A stretch of DNA of 64,000 nt from Alkalicoccus urumqiensis (lineage in GTDB: Bacteria; Bacillota; Bacilli; Bacillales; Salisediminibacteriaceae). The notes under the pieces were generated by a model. It was not told where the DNA came from. It saw nothing but the letters and a program-made list of their open reading frames with translations, and did not search any database. Position 1 is the stretch's first letter, and every line of letters begins with the position of its first letter. Of this stretch, positions 8,913 to 18,613 are shown piece after piece. The DNA lies in NCBI RefSeq assembly GCF_002993335.1, contig NZ_PVNS01000009.1, positions 62,001-126,000 on the forward strand, read 5' to 3'. The translations under genes were made by a program, and so were the position numbers.

Positions 8913-10009
8913 TGCACCGACTTTCTTCCTGTAATGAGTGCTGCGACTTCAGCACGGTCGGCCGGACGGATATCATCCGGAACGTTCTGCCCGACAGTTA
9001 TATAGCGTACGGGAATCTGATACTCGTTCACTGCATTTAAAACGACTCCGCTCGTTTCAGTTTCATCGAATTTCGTGAAAACAAAAGCGTCTACACGTAT
9101 CAGTTCAAACTGTTCAATGATTTTTTTCATGTCCCGGTATTTCGACGTCACCGATAGGACCAGATAATTTTCCACTTCGTTTTCCAGATCGATGAGCTCT
9201 TTCAGTTGTTCCACATAAAGGGGATTCCGGAAATTACGTCCCGCGGAATCGATTAAAACAAGGTCAAAATCTTCATACGCAGCTTTTGCTGCTTCGAAGT
9301 CCTCCATTGAATAAGCAACTTTGACCGGCACGTCGAGAATATCTGCATACGTTTTCAACTGTTCAATCGCAGCAATACGGAATGTATCGGTTGTGATAAA
9401 CCCTACTTTTTTCCCTTCCTGAACGACGGCCTTGGCGGCAATTTTGGCGAGTGTTGTCGTTTTGCCGACACCGGTTGGCCCGAATACGTTAATGAACTTC
9501 CGGCCGGAGAGGTCCGGGGTTTCCGGGATCCGCTTCTGAATTTCTTCTTCCAGCCAGCTATCCAGGCTGCTTTCTTCTGGTTCCTCTTCACGGTACCAGC
9601 GCTTTAACAGCGCATGAAGAATTTCAGAACGAAGCGGCTCTTCAATTTCCAGTTCGAAAAGCCGCTCTTCCGCTTTTTCAGGCCCCCCGGACAGCACCGT
9701 CCGCGGACCGGATGAATTAGCGGAAGTAAGGGATTTCAGCTCACGCAGTTCCTGACGCATGACTTCCTGCTCCCGGTTCGATTTCTGCGGCACTTTTTTC
9801 AGCGCCTTTTTTTTAACCTGCGTCTCAGTTACCGGGGTTTCCGGATCCACTGCTGCAACAACTTCCATGCTTTTTTTCGTGAAAAAACCTAACAGACCGC
9901 CCTTTTCCACCTTCTTTGAATGAAGAATGACCGCGTCCCGGCCCAGCTCATCACGGACTTTTTCCATCGCTTCCGCCATCGTGGGCGCATTATATTTTTT
10001 TACTCTCAT
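8909..10009 (-). CDS. flhF: SRP-like GTPase FlhF
   Basis: The 366-aa protein has a basic N-terminal B domain (MRVKKYNAPTMAEAMEKVRD) followed by N and G domains with [50 protein letters not shown] and FTKFDET, the GTPase motifs shared with Ffh and FtsY. FlhF recruits early flagellar components to the membrane and works with FlhG. It follows flhA with an ATGA overlap and precedes flhG likewise. Length equals that of B. subtilis FlhF (366 aa). Confidence 0.97.
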   Translation of the reverse strand: MRVKKYNAPTMAEAMEKVRDELGRDAVILHSKKVEKGGLLGFFTKKSMEVVAAVDPETPVTETQVKKKALKKVPQKSNREQEVMRQELRELKSLTSANSSGPRTVLSGGPEKAEERLFELEIEEPLRSEILHALLKRWYREEEPEESSLDSWLEEEIQKRIPETPDLSGRKFINVFGPTGVGKTTTLAKIAAKAVVQEGKKVGFITTDTFRIAAIEQLKTYADILDVPVKVAYSMEDFEAAKAAYEDFDLVLIDSAGRNFRNPLYVEQLKELIDLENEVENYLVLSVTSKYRDMKKIIEQFELIRVDAFVFTKFDETETSGVVLNAVNEYQIPVRYITVGQNVPDDIRPADRAEVAALITGRKSVQ

Positions 10010-12054
10010 GTCATTGTCACCACCCCGATACTCTGAACTTCCACTGTCGGTTCGAGTTCATTATAGGAAAGCACCGGCACCTGCGGCATGTAGCGCTCTA
10101 TCAGATGGCGCAGGTACATTCTTACAGCTGGAGAACAGAGCAGGATCGGCATGTGACCGCCTTCCTGCATTTTCTCCACCTGCTGTGCACATGCTTCGAC
10201 GATCGCCTGGGCCTGGGAAGGATCCAGATTCAGCATCGCCCCGTGCTCCGTATGCTGGACACTGTCCGCAATTGCTTTTTCAACTTCTCCGCCTGCTGTT
10301 ACGACGTACAGTGGCTGTCCTTCTTCGACATACTGTGCCGTCAGCTGACGGGAGAGTCCCTGCCTCACATATTCTGTCAGAAGATCTGTATCTTTTGTCA
10401 GCTGTCCATAGTCTGCGAGCGTCTCAAAAATAAGCGGAAGGTTCCGGATCGACACTTTTTCCTGCAGCAGCCGGCTCAGCACTTTCTGGATTTCTCCTGT
10501 AGCAAGTGGTGTCGGTGTCACATCTTCGACAAGTGTTGGGTAGGATTCCGCTATGTGATCGATCAGCTGCTTCGTCTCCTGCCTTCCGAGAAGTTCATGG
10601 GCATGCCGTTTAATGATTTCCGTTAAATGCGTGGAGACGACAGACGGCGGATCGACCACCGTGTAACCTGAGAGTTCCGCCTGCTCCTTCATTTCTTCGC
10701 TGATCCACTGGGCAGGAAGCCCGAATGCAGGCTCAACGGTATCGATGCCGGTGACCGCTTCATCTTCCACACCGGGACTCATCGCCATATAATGATCAAG
10801 GAGAACTTCTCCTTTAGCAACTTCGCTTCCTTTGATCTTGATTGTATATTCGTTCGGCTGTAGCTGAATGTTGTCACGTATCCGGATTACCGGCACGATC
10901 ATGCCCATCTCCAGCGCCAGCTGACGGCGGATCATGACGACCCGGTCGAGAAGATCCCCTCCCTGATTTGCATCCGCAAGCGGAATCAGGCCGTAGCCGA
11001 ACTCAAATTCCACTGGATCCACCTGAAGCAGACTGACGACGTTTTCCGGTGACTTCATGTCATCCGCATCTTCCTGTCCGCTGTCTGTTTCTTCCACGGC
11101 GTCCAGCTCAGCCTGCTGAAGCTGTGTTCTACTCAGGAAGAATCCTCCTGTACCAAGCGCTGCTGCCACAGCCGTTGTCACCAGCGCATCAATAGGTGTG
11201 AAAATGCCAAGTGCAGCAATGGTTCCTCCCGCAACATACAACATCTTCGGGTAGGCAAATAACTGCTGTGTTATGTCATGACCCAGGTTACCTTCGGAGG
11301 CTGCCCGTGTTACAACGATGCCGGTCGCCGTGGAAATAAGAAGCGCCGGTATTTGACTGACAAGTCCGTCGCCTACGGTAAGAAGCGTATATTTATCCGC
11401 GGCCTCCGCCACGCCGAGACCTTCCTGAAGCATACCGATGACAAGTCCGAAGATAATATTAATAATGACGATAACGATTCCAGCGATGGCATCCCCTTTT
11501 ACGAATTTACTGGCACCGTCCATCGAACCGTAAAAGTCTGCTTCCTGTTCAATTTTCTGCCGGCGTTCTTTCGCTTCAATATCAGAAATCATGCCTGCAT
11601 TTAAATCGGCATCGATGGACATCTGTTTACCCGGCATCGCATCGAGTGTAAAACGTGCACCGACTTCCGAAACACGCTCCGCCCCTTTTGTAATAACGAT
11701 AAACTGAATCACAACGAGAATGACGAAAACGACGAAACCGACGAGTGCGTTCCCGCCGACAACGAATTGACCGAACGTTTCGATCACGTTTCCCGCGTCC
11801 CCCTGATTACCAAGAATCGCTCTCGTCGTCGAGACGTTCAGTCCCAGACGGAAAAGCGTCACAAGCAGGAGCAGCGTTGGAAAAATCGAGAACTGCAGCG
11901 GTTCCTGCGTGTTCATGGAAACGAGGATGATCAACAGAGCCGCTGAAATATTTATGATGATTAAAAAATCAATGATGGCAGTAGGCAGTGGAATAATCAG
12001 CATGATAACAATCATGATAACTGCCATTAGTATACTAAAATCCTTCAACGGCAT
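10006..12054 (-). CDS. flhA: Flagellar export gate protein FlhA
   Basis: The 682-aa protein starts with about eight membrane segments (from residue 8) and the FHIPEP signature region (FRLGLNVSTTRAIL, FTLDAMPGKQMSIDADLNAG), then a large cytoplasmic domain (from about 330) that docks chaperone-substrate complexes. It is the main energy-transducing part of the flagellar type III export gate. It lies between flhB and flhF, the usual Bacillus order. The hydrophobic N-terminus (ILMAVIMIVIMLIIPLPTAI) makes the ATG at 12054 secure. Confidence 0.98.
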   Translation of the reverse strand: MPLKDFSILMAVIMIVIMLIIPLPTAIIDFLIIINISAALLIILVSMNTQEPLQFSIFPTLLLLVTLFRLGLNVSTTRAILGNQGDAGNVIETFGQFVVGGNALVGFVVFVILVVIQFIVITKGAERVSEVGARFTLDAMPGKQMSIDADLNAGMISDIEAKERRQKIEQEADFYGSMDGASKFVKGDAIAGIVIVIINIIFGLVIGMLQEGLGVAEAADKYTLLTVGDGLVSQIPALLISTATGIVVTRAASEGNLGHDITQQLFAYPKMLYVAGGTIAALGIFTPIDALVTTAVAAALGTGGFFLSRTQLQQAELDAVEETDSGQEDADDMKSPENVVSLLQVDPVEFEFGYGLIPLADANQGGDLLDRVVMIRRQLALEMGMIVPVIRIRDNIQLQPNEYTIKIKGSEVAKGEVLLDHYMAMSPGVEDEAVTGIDTVEPAFGLPAQWISEEMKEQAELSGYTVVDPPSVVSTHLTEIIKRHAHELLGRQETKQLIDHIAESYPTLVEDVTPTPLATGEIQKVLSRLLQEKVSIRNLPLIFETLADYGQLTKDTDLLTEYVRQGLSRQLTAQYVEEGQPLYVVTAGGEVEKAIADSVQHTEHGAMLNLDPSQAQAIVEACAQQVEKMQEGGHMPILLCSPAVRMYLRHLIERYMPQVPVLSYNELEPTVEVQSIGVVTMT

Positions 12055-12078
12055 ACTGAAGTCTCTCCTTTTCCGTCC

Positions 12079-13158
12079 TTACACATTTTTTTGAATCCTG
12101 TACACATAGGCGAGGACTTCCGCCACCCCTTTAAAAAGCGTTTCCGGCACCTGGTCGCCGATGTCTGCCTCCGCATAGAGTGCTCTTGCAAGCGGCCGGT
12201 TTTCCACGGTGATAACATGATGATTTTTTGCCGTATTTTTAATCTTGAGCGCGATATAATCGACGCCTTTCGCTGTAATTACAGGAGCATCCATCGAGTC
12301 ATCATCGTACTTCAGAGCTACTGCATAATGCGTCGGATTTGTAATAACAACGTCCGCTTTAGGTACTTCCTGCATCATCCGGTTCATCGCCATCTGCCGC
12401 TGCTTTTCTTTAATTTTAGACTTAATCAGCGGATCCCCTTCCGCTTTTTTATGCTCATCCTTTACGTCCTGCTTGGACATACGGATGTTTTTCTCAAAAT
12501 CGTATTTCTGATATAAGTAGTCGAGCATAGCGAGGAAGATAAGTAGAAAACCAACAGCGAGCCCCATGATGACAATTAAATTGCCGATTAGAGCAGAACT
12601 GTCATAGACAGAATACAATCCAAGCCGCAGAAGATCATCCAGGTAAAACCAGATGACAGATCCCGTAACCAGCCCGACCAGGCTGATTTTCAGCATCGAT
12701 TTCAAAAATTCCACCAGCGCACGCGTGGAGAAAATTCGTTTGAATCCTTTCAGCGGATTGATCTTCTCCAGCTTGAATTTGATTGCTTCCGGAGCGAAAA
12801 GAGTTCCGACCTGCATGAGGTTGGCAGTAATACCTGCTACTGCAGCAGCAAGCATGACAGGTGCGGTAATTAAAAACGCTTCAAAGGAGTACGTTAACAG
12901 CATGGTATGCAGATTGGCCTCTGTCAATTCCATCAGCATATAGTCTGTCAGCGTATACTCTGTCATCCGCAGCAGTCCTTCAACGACAAATCCCCCTGCA
13001 ATCCAGAAAAGCAGGAAGACAAACAGCAGAATAAACGACGTATTAACGTCGGTACTTTTGGCGACCTGTCCCTTCTGTCGGGAATCTTTACGTTTTTTCG
13101 GTGTTGCCTGTTCCGTTTTCTCCTGGGCAAAGTACTGCAGGTTTAATTTCAGCTTCAC
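12079..13158 (-). CDS. flhB: Flagellar export switch protein FlhB
   Basis: The 359-aa protein has an N-terminal hydrophilic segment (EQATPKKRKDSRQKGQVAKS), four membrane segments and a cytoplasmic domain with the autocleavage motif NPTH in DVVITNPTHYAVALKYDDDS. Cleavage between Asn and Pro changes the export apparatus from rod/hook to filament substrates, triggered by FliK. A truncated relative of its C-terminal domain is encoded at 39012-39299. The gene follows fliR directly, as is standard. Confidence 0.98.
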   Translation of the reverse strand: MKLKLNLQYFAQEKTEQATPKKRKDSRQKGQVAKSTDVNTSFILLFVFLLFWIAGGFVVEGLLRMTEYTLTDYMLMELTEANLHTMLLTYSFEAFLITAPVMLAAAVAGITANLMQVGTLFAPEAIKFKLEKINPLKGFKRIFSTRALVEFLKSMLKISLVGLVTGSVIWFYLDDLLRLGLYSVYDSSALIGNLIVIMGLAVGFLLIFLAMLDYLYQKYDFEKNIRMSKQDVKDEHKKAEGDPLIKSKIKEKQRQMAMNRMMQEVPKADVVITNPTHYAVALKYDDDSMDAPVITAKGVDYIALKIKNTAKNHHVITVENRPLARALYAEADIGDQVPETLFKGVAEVLAYVYRIQKNV

Positions 13159-13160
13159 GT

Positions 13161-13934
13161 TTATACACTCCCATAAAGTTCCATCAGTGTCCGCATTGTT
13201 TCAATGACGACTTCTGTCAAATATTCCACAAGTACAAAAAACGGGGCCATCGTCAAAAATAAAATAATCATACCTACCATGATTTTTAACGGGAGTCCTA
13301 CAACAAATACGTTGACCTGGGGAACTGTCCGGGCAATCATACCAAGTGCCACATCCACGAGAAATACGGATCCGACGACCGGCATCGACATTTGAAACGC
13401 GATAATAAACATGGAACTTACTGCTCCTGCTGCTTCATTGACTACTTCTTCTGAACCGAAAGGAAGAAAAACCTGATCCATCGGTATCAGCTGGTAGCTG
13501 TAAAACGCGCCGTCTATCATAAGATGGTGGGCATTCAATGCCAGTATAAGCAGAAGAGCGAATGTATACAGGTAGCTTCCGATAAGCGGCGACTGCTGAC
13601 CTGTCTGCGGGTCGATGACACTCGCGATTAAAAAACCCATCTGCCGGTCAATCAATCCTCCTGCTGTCTGGATCGCATACAGAAGTATTATTGCAATAAG
13701 GCCGACTGTCAGACCGACGAGTGCCTCTTTCACGATAAGAAGCATATACGTATAGTTGATTTCCAGAACCGGCCAGTCCTGTGTAAAAAATATAATCCAT
13801 GTCATAAAAAAGGCAAAGCCGATTTTAATCTGTCCGGGTATTGTCTGGTAGGAAAAGAAAGGGAGAGTCAGAATAAACGCGGACATTCTTACTAGAATAA
13901 GTACAAAGGCCGGAGCCCATTCCTGAAATTCCAT
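13161..13934 (-). CDS. fliR: Flagellar export gate protein FliR
   Basis: The 257-aa, highly hydrophobic protein shows the FliR pattern: AFVLILVRMSAFILTLPFFS at the N-terminus, LVGLTVGLIAIILLYAIQTA with the following DRQMGF, and a C-terminal segment GLPLKIMVGMIILFLTMAPF. With FliP and FliQ it forms the export-gate core inside the MS ring. It lies between fliQ and flhB, spaced by one to two bases, so coupled translation is likely. Length is normal (259 aa in B. subtilis). Confidence 0.97.
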   Translation of the reverse strand: MEFQEWAPAFVLILVRMSAFILTLPFFSYQTIPGQIKIGFAFFMTWIIFFTQDWPVLEINYTYMLLIVKEALVGLTVGLIAIILLYAIQTAGGLIDRQMGFLIASVIDPQTGQQSPLIGSYLYTFALLLILALNAHHLMIDGAFYSYQLIPMDQVFLPFGSEEVVNEAAGAVSSMFIIAFQMSMPVVGSVFLVDVALGMIARTVPQVNVFVVGLPLKIMVGMIILFLTMAPFFVLVEYLTEVVIETMRTLMELYGSV

Positions 13935-13935
13935 A

Positions 13936-14205
13936 TCAGCCTATAAATTCATGCAGATTACCGAAGATGGATTCTGCAAATGTCAGAAGCTGCGTCAGCA
14001 TCCAGGGACCAAAAATAATTAAAGCAATCATGACGCCGGCAATTTTCGGAATGAACGCAAGCGTCTGTTCCTGGATCTGTGTCGTGGCCTGAAAAATACT
14101 GACTCCGAGCCCGATTGCAAGCGCAGCAATCAACAGCGGGCCGGATATAATTAATGTGACAAATACTCCCTGCTCCGCCCAGCGGAGCACCATTTCCTGA
14201 CTCAT
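13936..14205 (-). CDS. fliQ: Flagellar export gate protein FliQ
   Basis: The 89-aa protein has two membrane helices: VTLIISGPLLIAALAIGLGV, and a second one around VMIALIIFGPWMLTQLLTF, joined by the conserved loop SIFQATTQIQEQTLAFIPKI. Four FliQ subunits pack on the FliP-FliR core of the export gate. It follows fliP by fourteen bases and precedes fliR by one. Length equals the family norm (89 aa). Confidence 0.97.
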   Translation of the reverse strand: MSQEMVLRWAEQGVFVTLIISGPLLIAALAIGLGVSIFQATTQIQEQTLAFIPKIAGVMIALIIFGPWMLTQLLTFAESIFGNLHEFIG

Positions 14206-14219
14206 AATTCAGCCTCCCC

Positions 14220-14900
14220 CTAAAAACTAAACAACAGCGAGCGGACGACAAGGTGCCACCCATCCACCATGACAAACAGCAGAATTTTAAATGGCAGTGC
14301 GATCATAACCGGCGGAAGCATCATCATACCCATCGACATCAGTACGCTTGCCACAACCATGTCAATCACGAGAAAAGGCACAAATATCATAAAGCCGATT
14401 TGAAAGGCGGTTTTTAATTCACTGATGACAAACGCCGGAACGAGCGTGGAAAGCGGGACATCCTCCAGGCTTTCCGGCCGTTCCTCACCTGCATAACCCA
14501 TAAACAAAGCCAGATCTTTTTCTCTCGTATGCTGTGCCATAAATTCTTTCATCGGCACAGCTGCTTCTTCAAATGCTTCTTCTTGTGTCATTTCACCCTC
14601 AAATAATGGCTGCAGAGCATTTTCATTTACTTCAGAAAAGACCGGCGCCATTATAAAGAACGTTAAAAAGAGAGCGAGACCGATAATAACCTGATTCGGC
14701 GGAACGGTCTGAGTTGCCAGAGCGGAACGGACAAAGGAAAGGACAATGACGATTCTTGTAAAGGACGTCATTAGAATTAAGATAGCCGGTGCTAAAGAAA
14801 GTACGGTCAGAACAAGGACAAGCTGAATGGTCGATGACAGATTCTCTCCACTGTCATTAAATATATCGAGGGATGGGATTTCCAGAAAGGCTGCTATCAT
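14220..14900 (-). CDS. fliP: Flagellar export gate protein FliP
   Basis: The 226-aa membrane protein has the FliP signature LMTSFTRIVIVLSFVRSALA followed by TQTVPPNQVIIGLALFLTFF, and a conserved C-terminal MGMMMLPPVMIALPFKILLF. Five copies form the base of the export gate. The N-terminus is short (about 25 residues before the first helix) and may not be a cleaved signal. Its ATG overlaps the fliO stop by ATGA. The fliP-fliQ-fliR-flhB-flhA order is the one found across Bacillus. Confidence 0.97.
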   Translation of the reverse strand: MIAAFLEIPSLDIFNDSGENLSSTIQLVLVLTVLSLAPAILILMTSFTRIVIVLSFVRSALATQTVPPNQVIIGLALFLTFFIMAPVFSEVNENALQPLFEGEMTQEEAFEEAAVPMKEFMAQHTREKDLALFMGYAGEERPESLEDVPLSTLVPAFVISELKTAFQIGFMIFVPFLVIDMVVASVLMSMGMMMLPPVMIALPFKILLFVMVDGWHLVVRSLLFSF

Positions 14901-15541
14901 CGGCTTTTCTCCTTCACAGATTTATGAAGCTTCTGCTGACTGGAGCGGACCGAATCCATTCTGGAAGAGAGCAGATCTTTAAAGGACCCTGAATCAGCAC
15001 GGCTCGTCTGGTCTTCCTTACGGGACAAAAAGCGTGTGAAGGCTTCATTTACAGGAGGTCTTTCCTGATCACGGAGCATATTATCTACTTCTTCCGGATC
15101 GTCGATTTCCTTCAGCAGGCTGACCGTGTCACCAACCCCTACGACGAGGAGCTTGTCACCTACTTTAACGAGCTGGACGGACCGGTTCTGACCTACGCCG
15201 ACACCGCCGACAGACTGGATGGTCTGATGTTTGGAAAAAGACCTGGAACGCTTGTTAATGAACTTAAGCACTGCGTAGATCAAGAACAGGACGACACCCA
15301 GACCGAGAAAGAGCTGGACGGTCAGCAGGAAAAGGTTCTGCGGACCGGCTCCTTCCTCCGGAACCGGTGTCGTGCCCTCTTCTGTTTCTTCATCCGATAA
15401 CGGATTTTCCTCCGGTTCTTCCGACTCCCCGTTATTCTGCTGGAGCCCCTCGATTACACTTCTCGAGCTGTCTCCATATGTCTCCGCCGAAACGCTTTCT
15501 GCACCTGCAAACAGGAGCAGAAGTGCGAGCCACACCTTCAT
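14897..15541 (-). CDS. fliZ: Flagellar biosynthesis protein FliO/FliZ
   Basis: With the start at 15541 the product is 214 aa. It has a signal peptide (MKVWLALLLLFAGAESVSA, cleavage likely after the Ala), an acidic extracellular region (about 20-70), a membrane segment near LTVQLFLGLGVVLFLIYAVL and the FliO core VGGVGVGQNRSVQLVKVGDK followed by LLVVGVGDTVSLL. FliO helps assemble FliP; the B. subtilis equivalent is called FliZ. The ATG at 15556 has no ribosome site, while 15541 is preceded by a GGGTGGGG. It sits between cheY and fliP as in B. subtilis. Confidence 0.9.
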   Translation of the reverse strand: MKVWLALLLLFAGAESVSAETYGDSSRSVIEGLQQNNGESEEPEENPLSDEETEEGTTPVPEEGAGPQNLFLLTVQLFLGLGVVLFLIYAVLKFINKRSRSFSKHQTIQSVGGVGVGQNRSVQLVKVGDKLLVVGVGDTVSLLKEIDDPEEVDNMLRDQERPPVNEAFTRFLSRKEDQTSRADSGSFKDLLSSRMDSVRSSQQKLHKSVKEKSR

Positions 15542-15564
15542 TTTCCCCACCCTCATTTCATATG

Positions 15565-15927
15565 TTACGCAAGCGATTTGTTAATTGCTTCGAGAACCCG
15601 GTCAGCCTGGAACGGTTTGACGATAAAATCTTTTGCACCAGCCTGGATCGCATCGATGACCATTGCCTGCTGTCCCATAGCAGAGCACATGATAATATTT
15701 GCATCCGGATCGTGCTTCTTAATTTCTTTCAGCGCAGTAATTCCGTCCATTTCGGGCATCGTGATGTCCATCGTGACAAGGTCAGGTGAAGCATCTTTAT
15801 ACATCTCCACTGCCTGTGCACCGTCTCCTGCTTCTCCTACAACATCAAAATCATTTTTTACGAGAATATCTTTAATCATCATCCGCATAAATGCCGCATC
15901 GTCAACAATCAGTACTTTCACTGCCAT
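15565..15927 (-). CDS. cheY: Chemotaxis response regulator CheY
   Basis: The 120-aa single receiver domain has the acidic pair in VLIVDDAAFMRMM, the phosphorylated Asp in LVTMDITMPEMDG (about residue 54), the switch Ser in MCSAMGQ and the Lys in FIVKPFQ. CheY-P binds FliM and in B. subtilis promotes counter-clockwise rotation. It lies between fliY and fliO/Z, the usual Bacillus place, next to genes for its target and one of its phosphatases. No output domain is attached. Confidence 0.97.
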   Translation of the reverse strand: MAVKVLIVDDAAFMRMMIKDILVKNDFDVVGEAGDGAQAVEMYKDASPDLVTMDITMPEMDGITALKEIKKHDPDANIIMCSAMGQQAMVIDAIQAGAKDFIVKPFQADRVLEAINKSLA

Positions 15928-15954
15928 TCGTATTCGTCCCCTCTATTTTCAATA

Positions 15955-17172
15955 TCAGCGGAGGTTTTTCAGCCGCTCTTCCTTACTTACAATATCTGTT
16001 ACACGGACACCGAAGTTTTCATCGATAACCACTACTTCCCCTTTAGCAACCAGACGCTGATTCACAAGGATATCAACCGGTTCACCGGCGAGCTTGTCCA
16101 GCTCGATGATCGAGCCTTTGGAAAATTCGAGAATTTCCTTGATCGAACGCTTCGTTCTTCCGAGTTCCACCGTAACTTCCAGCGGTATTTCCATCAGCAT
16201 ATCCAGATTTCTTGCTTCCTGGTCATTCAGCTGCGGCGCATCAAAGCTTGAGAATGCAGCCGGCTGAACAGAGACATCGCGGTCCGGCATACGTGACTGG
16301 GTTCCCATGTGCTGCGGTTCTGAGCGGGGAGCCTGCTGTCCGCGCTCTGCCTGTGACGGCTGCTGTGGCTCGGGCTCAGGTGCTTGTCTTTCCATTTCCG
16401 GCTCATTCTGCACAGCACTCTGTTGGGAGGGCTCAGGATCCGGGATAGGTTCTTCTGCGCTGCTTTCTTCAGCGCCTCCGGGATTCATCAGCTTATCGAC
16501 CATATCTTTCGCAAACTTTACAGTAAACATCTGCATAATTTTTGAATCAATCAGTGTACCAATCTTCAAATCGAAGGAGATCTGCACAAGCACCTCATCG
16601 TCCGGAATCTGCACACCTTCCGGGTCCTCCGCCAGGTCCATTACCTTAATTCCTGGTGGTGAAATATCCACCTTCTGGTTAAAGATAGTCGACATTGACG
16701 TGGAAGCAGAGCCCATCATCTGGTTCATGGCTTCCTGAACCGCACTCAATTCCATTTCGCCGAGATTTTCATCTGCAGAGGTCCCATCGTTACCCATCAT
16801 TAAATCAGCGATGATCGCTGCGTCTTTCGTTTTAATGACGAGGAGATTCAATCCTTCAAAACCTTCCGTATATTCAACAGAAACGGCTACGTGGGGTTTT
16901 GGGAATTCTTCCTGTAGAGCTTCCCGCTTTACAACGTCTACTTTCGGTGTTGTAATATCCACTTTCTGATTCAACAGTGTGGAAAGAGCCGTTGCGGAGC
17001 TTCCGAATGAAATATTGCCGATTTCACCCAGTGCATCTGCCTCAATGGAAGTCAAGTAGTCATCAAGTGACACTTCATCCCCTGACGAGGCGCCCTCTGC
17101 AGGCTCATCATCATCCATACCGCTCAGCAGCTCGTTAATTTCATCCTGACTAAGCATATCATCGTTCATCAT
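15955..17172 (-). CDS. fliY: Flagellar switch protein and CheY-P phosphatase FliY
   Basis: The 405-aa protein has three parts: an N-terminal FliM-like CheY-P binding peptide (LSQDEINELLSGMDD), a CheC-like middle with two phosphatase signatures (ADALGEIGNISFGSSATALS and LSAVQEAMNQMMGSASTSMS) and a C-terminal FliN domain (about 325-405, with MEIPLEVTVELGRTKRSIKE). A Pro/Gln/Glu-rich linker (about 230-310) joins the last two. FliY is the main CheY-P phosphatase at the motor in B. subtilis. Its start overlaps the fliM end by 14 bases. Confidence 0.97.
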   Translation of the reverse strand: MMNDDMLSQDEINELLSGMDDDEPAEGASSGDEVSLDDYLTSIEADALGEIGNISFGSSATALSTLLNQKVDITTPKVDVVKREALQEEFPKPHVAVSVEYTEGFEGLNLLVIKTKDAAIIADLMMGNDGTSADENLGEMELSAVQEAMNQMMGSASTSMSTIFNQKVDISPPGIKVMDLAEDPEGVQIPDDEVLVQISFDLKIGTLIDSKIMQMFTVKFAKDMVDKLMNPGGAEESSAEEPIPDPEPSQQSAVQNEPEMERQAPEPEPQQPSQAERGQQAPRSEPQHMGTQSRMPDRDVSVQPAAFSSFDAPQLNDQEARNLDMLMEIPLEVTVELGRTKRSIKEILEFSKGSIIELDKLAGEPVDILVNQRLVAKGEVVVIDENFGVRVTDIVSKEERLKNLR

Positions 17173-18154
17173 GGTAATCCTCCTCCATCACCTCTGTGAC
17201 CTGCACGGCGAGGTGGTGCTTTACTTTTCCGGGCTGGACTTTAAATTTCGCTTCCTCTTCCACTCTTGCCGTCAATGAATCATCAATCAGCTGGTCGAGT
17301 TCTATCATATCCCCGCGCTGCAGCTGGAGCAGTTCCTCCACCGTAATAGCAGATCTTCCCAGCTCGACAGATAATGGAACCTGAGCTTTCTGCAGGTGAT
17401 GCTCCAGCGACTGCAGCTCTTTGTCGTCCCGTTCCCGCTGTTTTTCCTGCATCCACAAATGAACGCTCAGTTTCGGAAGAATGGACTCAATGACAACGTG
17501 TGGCAGGCAGATATTAATCATGCCTGAAGACTCGCCGATGGTGGTGGAAAAGGAGATGACTACGACGGTTTCATTCGGTGAAACTAGCTGTAGAAACTGA
17601 GGGTTTACTTCAAGATCCTCCATTAAAGGATCAAATTCCTCCACGGAAAGCCATGCCTCTCGAAACACTTCCAGCATCCTCTGAAACAGCTGCTGCATGA
17701 TTTTCGTTTCGATTTCTGTAAGGTTTTCCACTTTGTTGTAGGGCTCTCCCTGGCCGCCGAGCATCCGGTCCAGCATGGAGTAGGCTATATTCGGATTGAC
17801 CTCCATCACGAGGCGTCCTTCCAGCGGATATGGTTCGAAAACGTTTAATATGGTCATTTTCGGCACGGAGCGGATAAATTCTTCATAAGGAAGCTGGTCG
17901 ACAGAAGCAACCTGCAGCGACACGTACGTTCGAAGGTGGGCGGACAGCTGCGTTGTCAAAAGCCGGGCAAAGTTTTCATGAATCCGGGTGATGGAGCGCA
18001 CCTGATCTTTTGAAAAACGAAGGGCCCGCTTAAAATCATAGGATTTGATCCGTTTGTCTTTTTCTTCCTTTTTCAGTTCATCTGCATCCACTTCACCGGT
18101 GGATAAGGATGAAAGCAGAGCATCTATTTCACTCTGCGACAATACATCTGCCAT
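17159..18154 (-). CDS. fliM: Flagellar motor switch protein FliM
   Basis: The 331-aa protein carries the N-terminal CheY-P binding motif LSQSEIDALLSSL, the middle domain (AHLRTYVSLQVASVDQLPYE, PNIAYSMLDRMLGGQGEP) and a C-terminal FliN-like domain (about 250-320, VPLSVELGRSAITVEELLQL). FliM forms the C-ring with FliG and FliY and is the receiver of CheY-P. It follows fliL by 24 bases and runs into fliY. Length is as expected (332 aa in B. subtilis). Confidence 0.98.
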   Translation of the reverse strand: MADVLSQSEIDALLSSLSTGEVDADELKKEEKDKRIKSYDFKRALRFSKDQVRSITRIHENFARLLTTQLSAHLRTYVSLQVASVDQLPYEEFIRSVPKMTILNVFEPYPLEGRLVMEVNPNIAYSMLDRMLGGQGEPYNKVENLTEIETKIMQQLFQRMLEVFREAWLSVEEFDPLMEDLEVNPQFLQLVSPNETVVVISFSTTIGESSGMINICLPHVVIESILPKLSVHLWMQEKQRERDDKELQSLEHHLQKAQVPLSVELGRSAITVEELLQLQRGDMIELDQLIDDSLTARVEEEAKFKVQPGKVKHHLAVQVTEVMEEDYHDER

Positions 18155-18178
18155 AGTATATCACCTGCCTTCTGCTTC

Positions 18179-18610
18179 CTATTGAATGACTTTATCCTTA
18201 ATATAGACCCGCACGATACTGCCATCCTGCATAATTTCATTCATTCTCGAACGGATATTTTCCTCCAGCATGCTCATGCCTTCGGATCCTTGAAGATCCT
18301 GGGCTGACATGTCAGAGAGCTCGCTGATAATGATATTATTCACTTGAAAATCGCGCATTTCTACTTCTTCTTTTGCATCTTCCGAATCGGCTTCAATGAC
18401 GAAAACGGCCCGGATCACCTGATTCGTATATAAGTTCGTTGTTATTTCAGATGTTTCTACAGAACGCTCGATCACCTCTTCAATAGAGGGTTCCGCGTCT
18501 GCATCTTCACTTTGAAATACCTGTGTATATAAAATAAATACAACGACGCCGATCAGCGTCAGTGAAGCCAAAATGATGAGCATAATTGTAACCAGTCGAT
18601 TTTGAAACAC
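18179..18610 (-). CDS. fliL: Flagellar basal body-associated protein FliL
   Basis: The 143-aa protein has one N-terminal membrane helix (LVTIMLIILASLTLIGVVVF), an acidic linker (about 32-50) and an outside FliL domain ending with NIRSRMNEIMQDGSIVRVYI. FliL surrounds the stator in several bacteria and supports torque. It lies between the swrD-like gene and fliM, which is the normal order. There are only three bases between the upstream stop and its ATG. Confidence 0.95.
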   Translation of the reverse strand: MFQNRLVTIMLIILASLTLIGVVVFILYTQVFQSEDADAEPSIEEVIERSVETSEITTNLYTNQVIRAVFVIEADSEDAKEEVEMRDFQVNNIIISELSDMSAQDLQGSEGMSMLEENIRSRMNEIMQDGSIVRVYIKDKVIQ

Positions 18611-18613
18611 AGA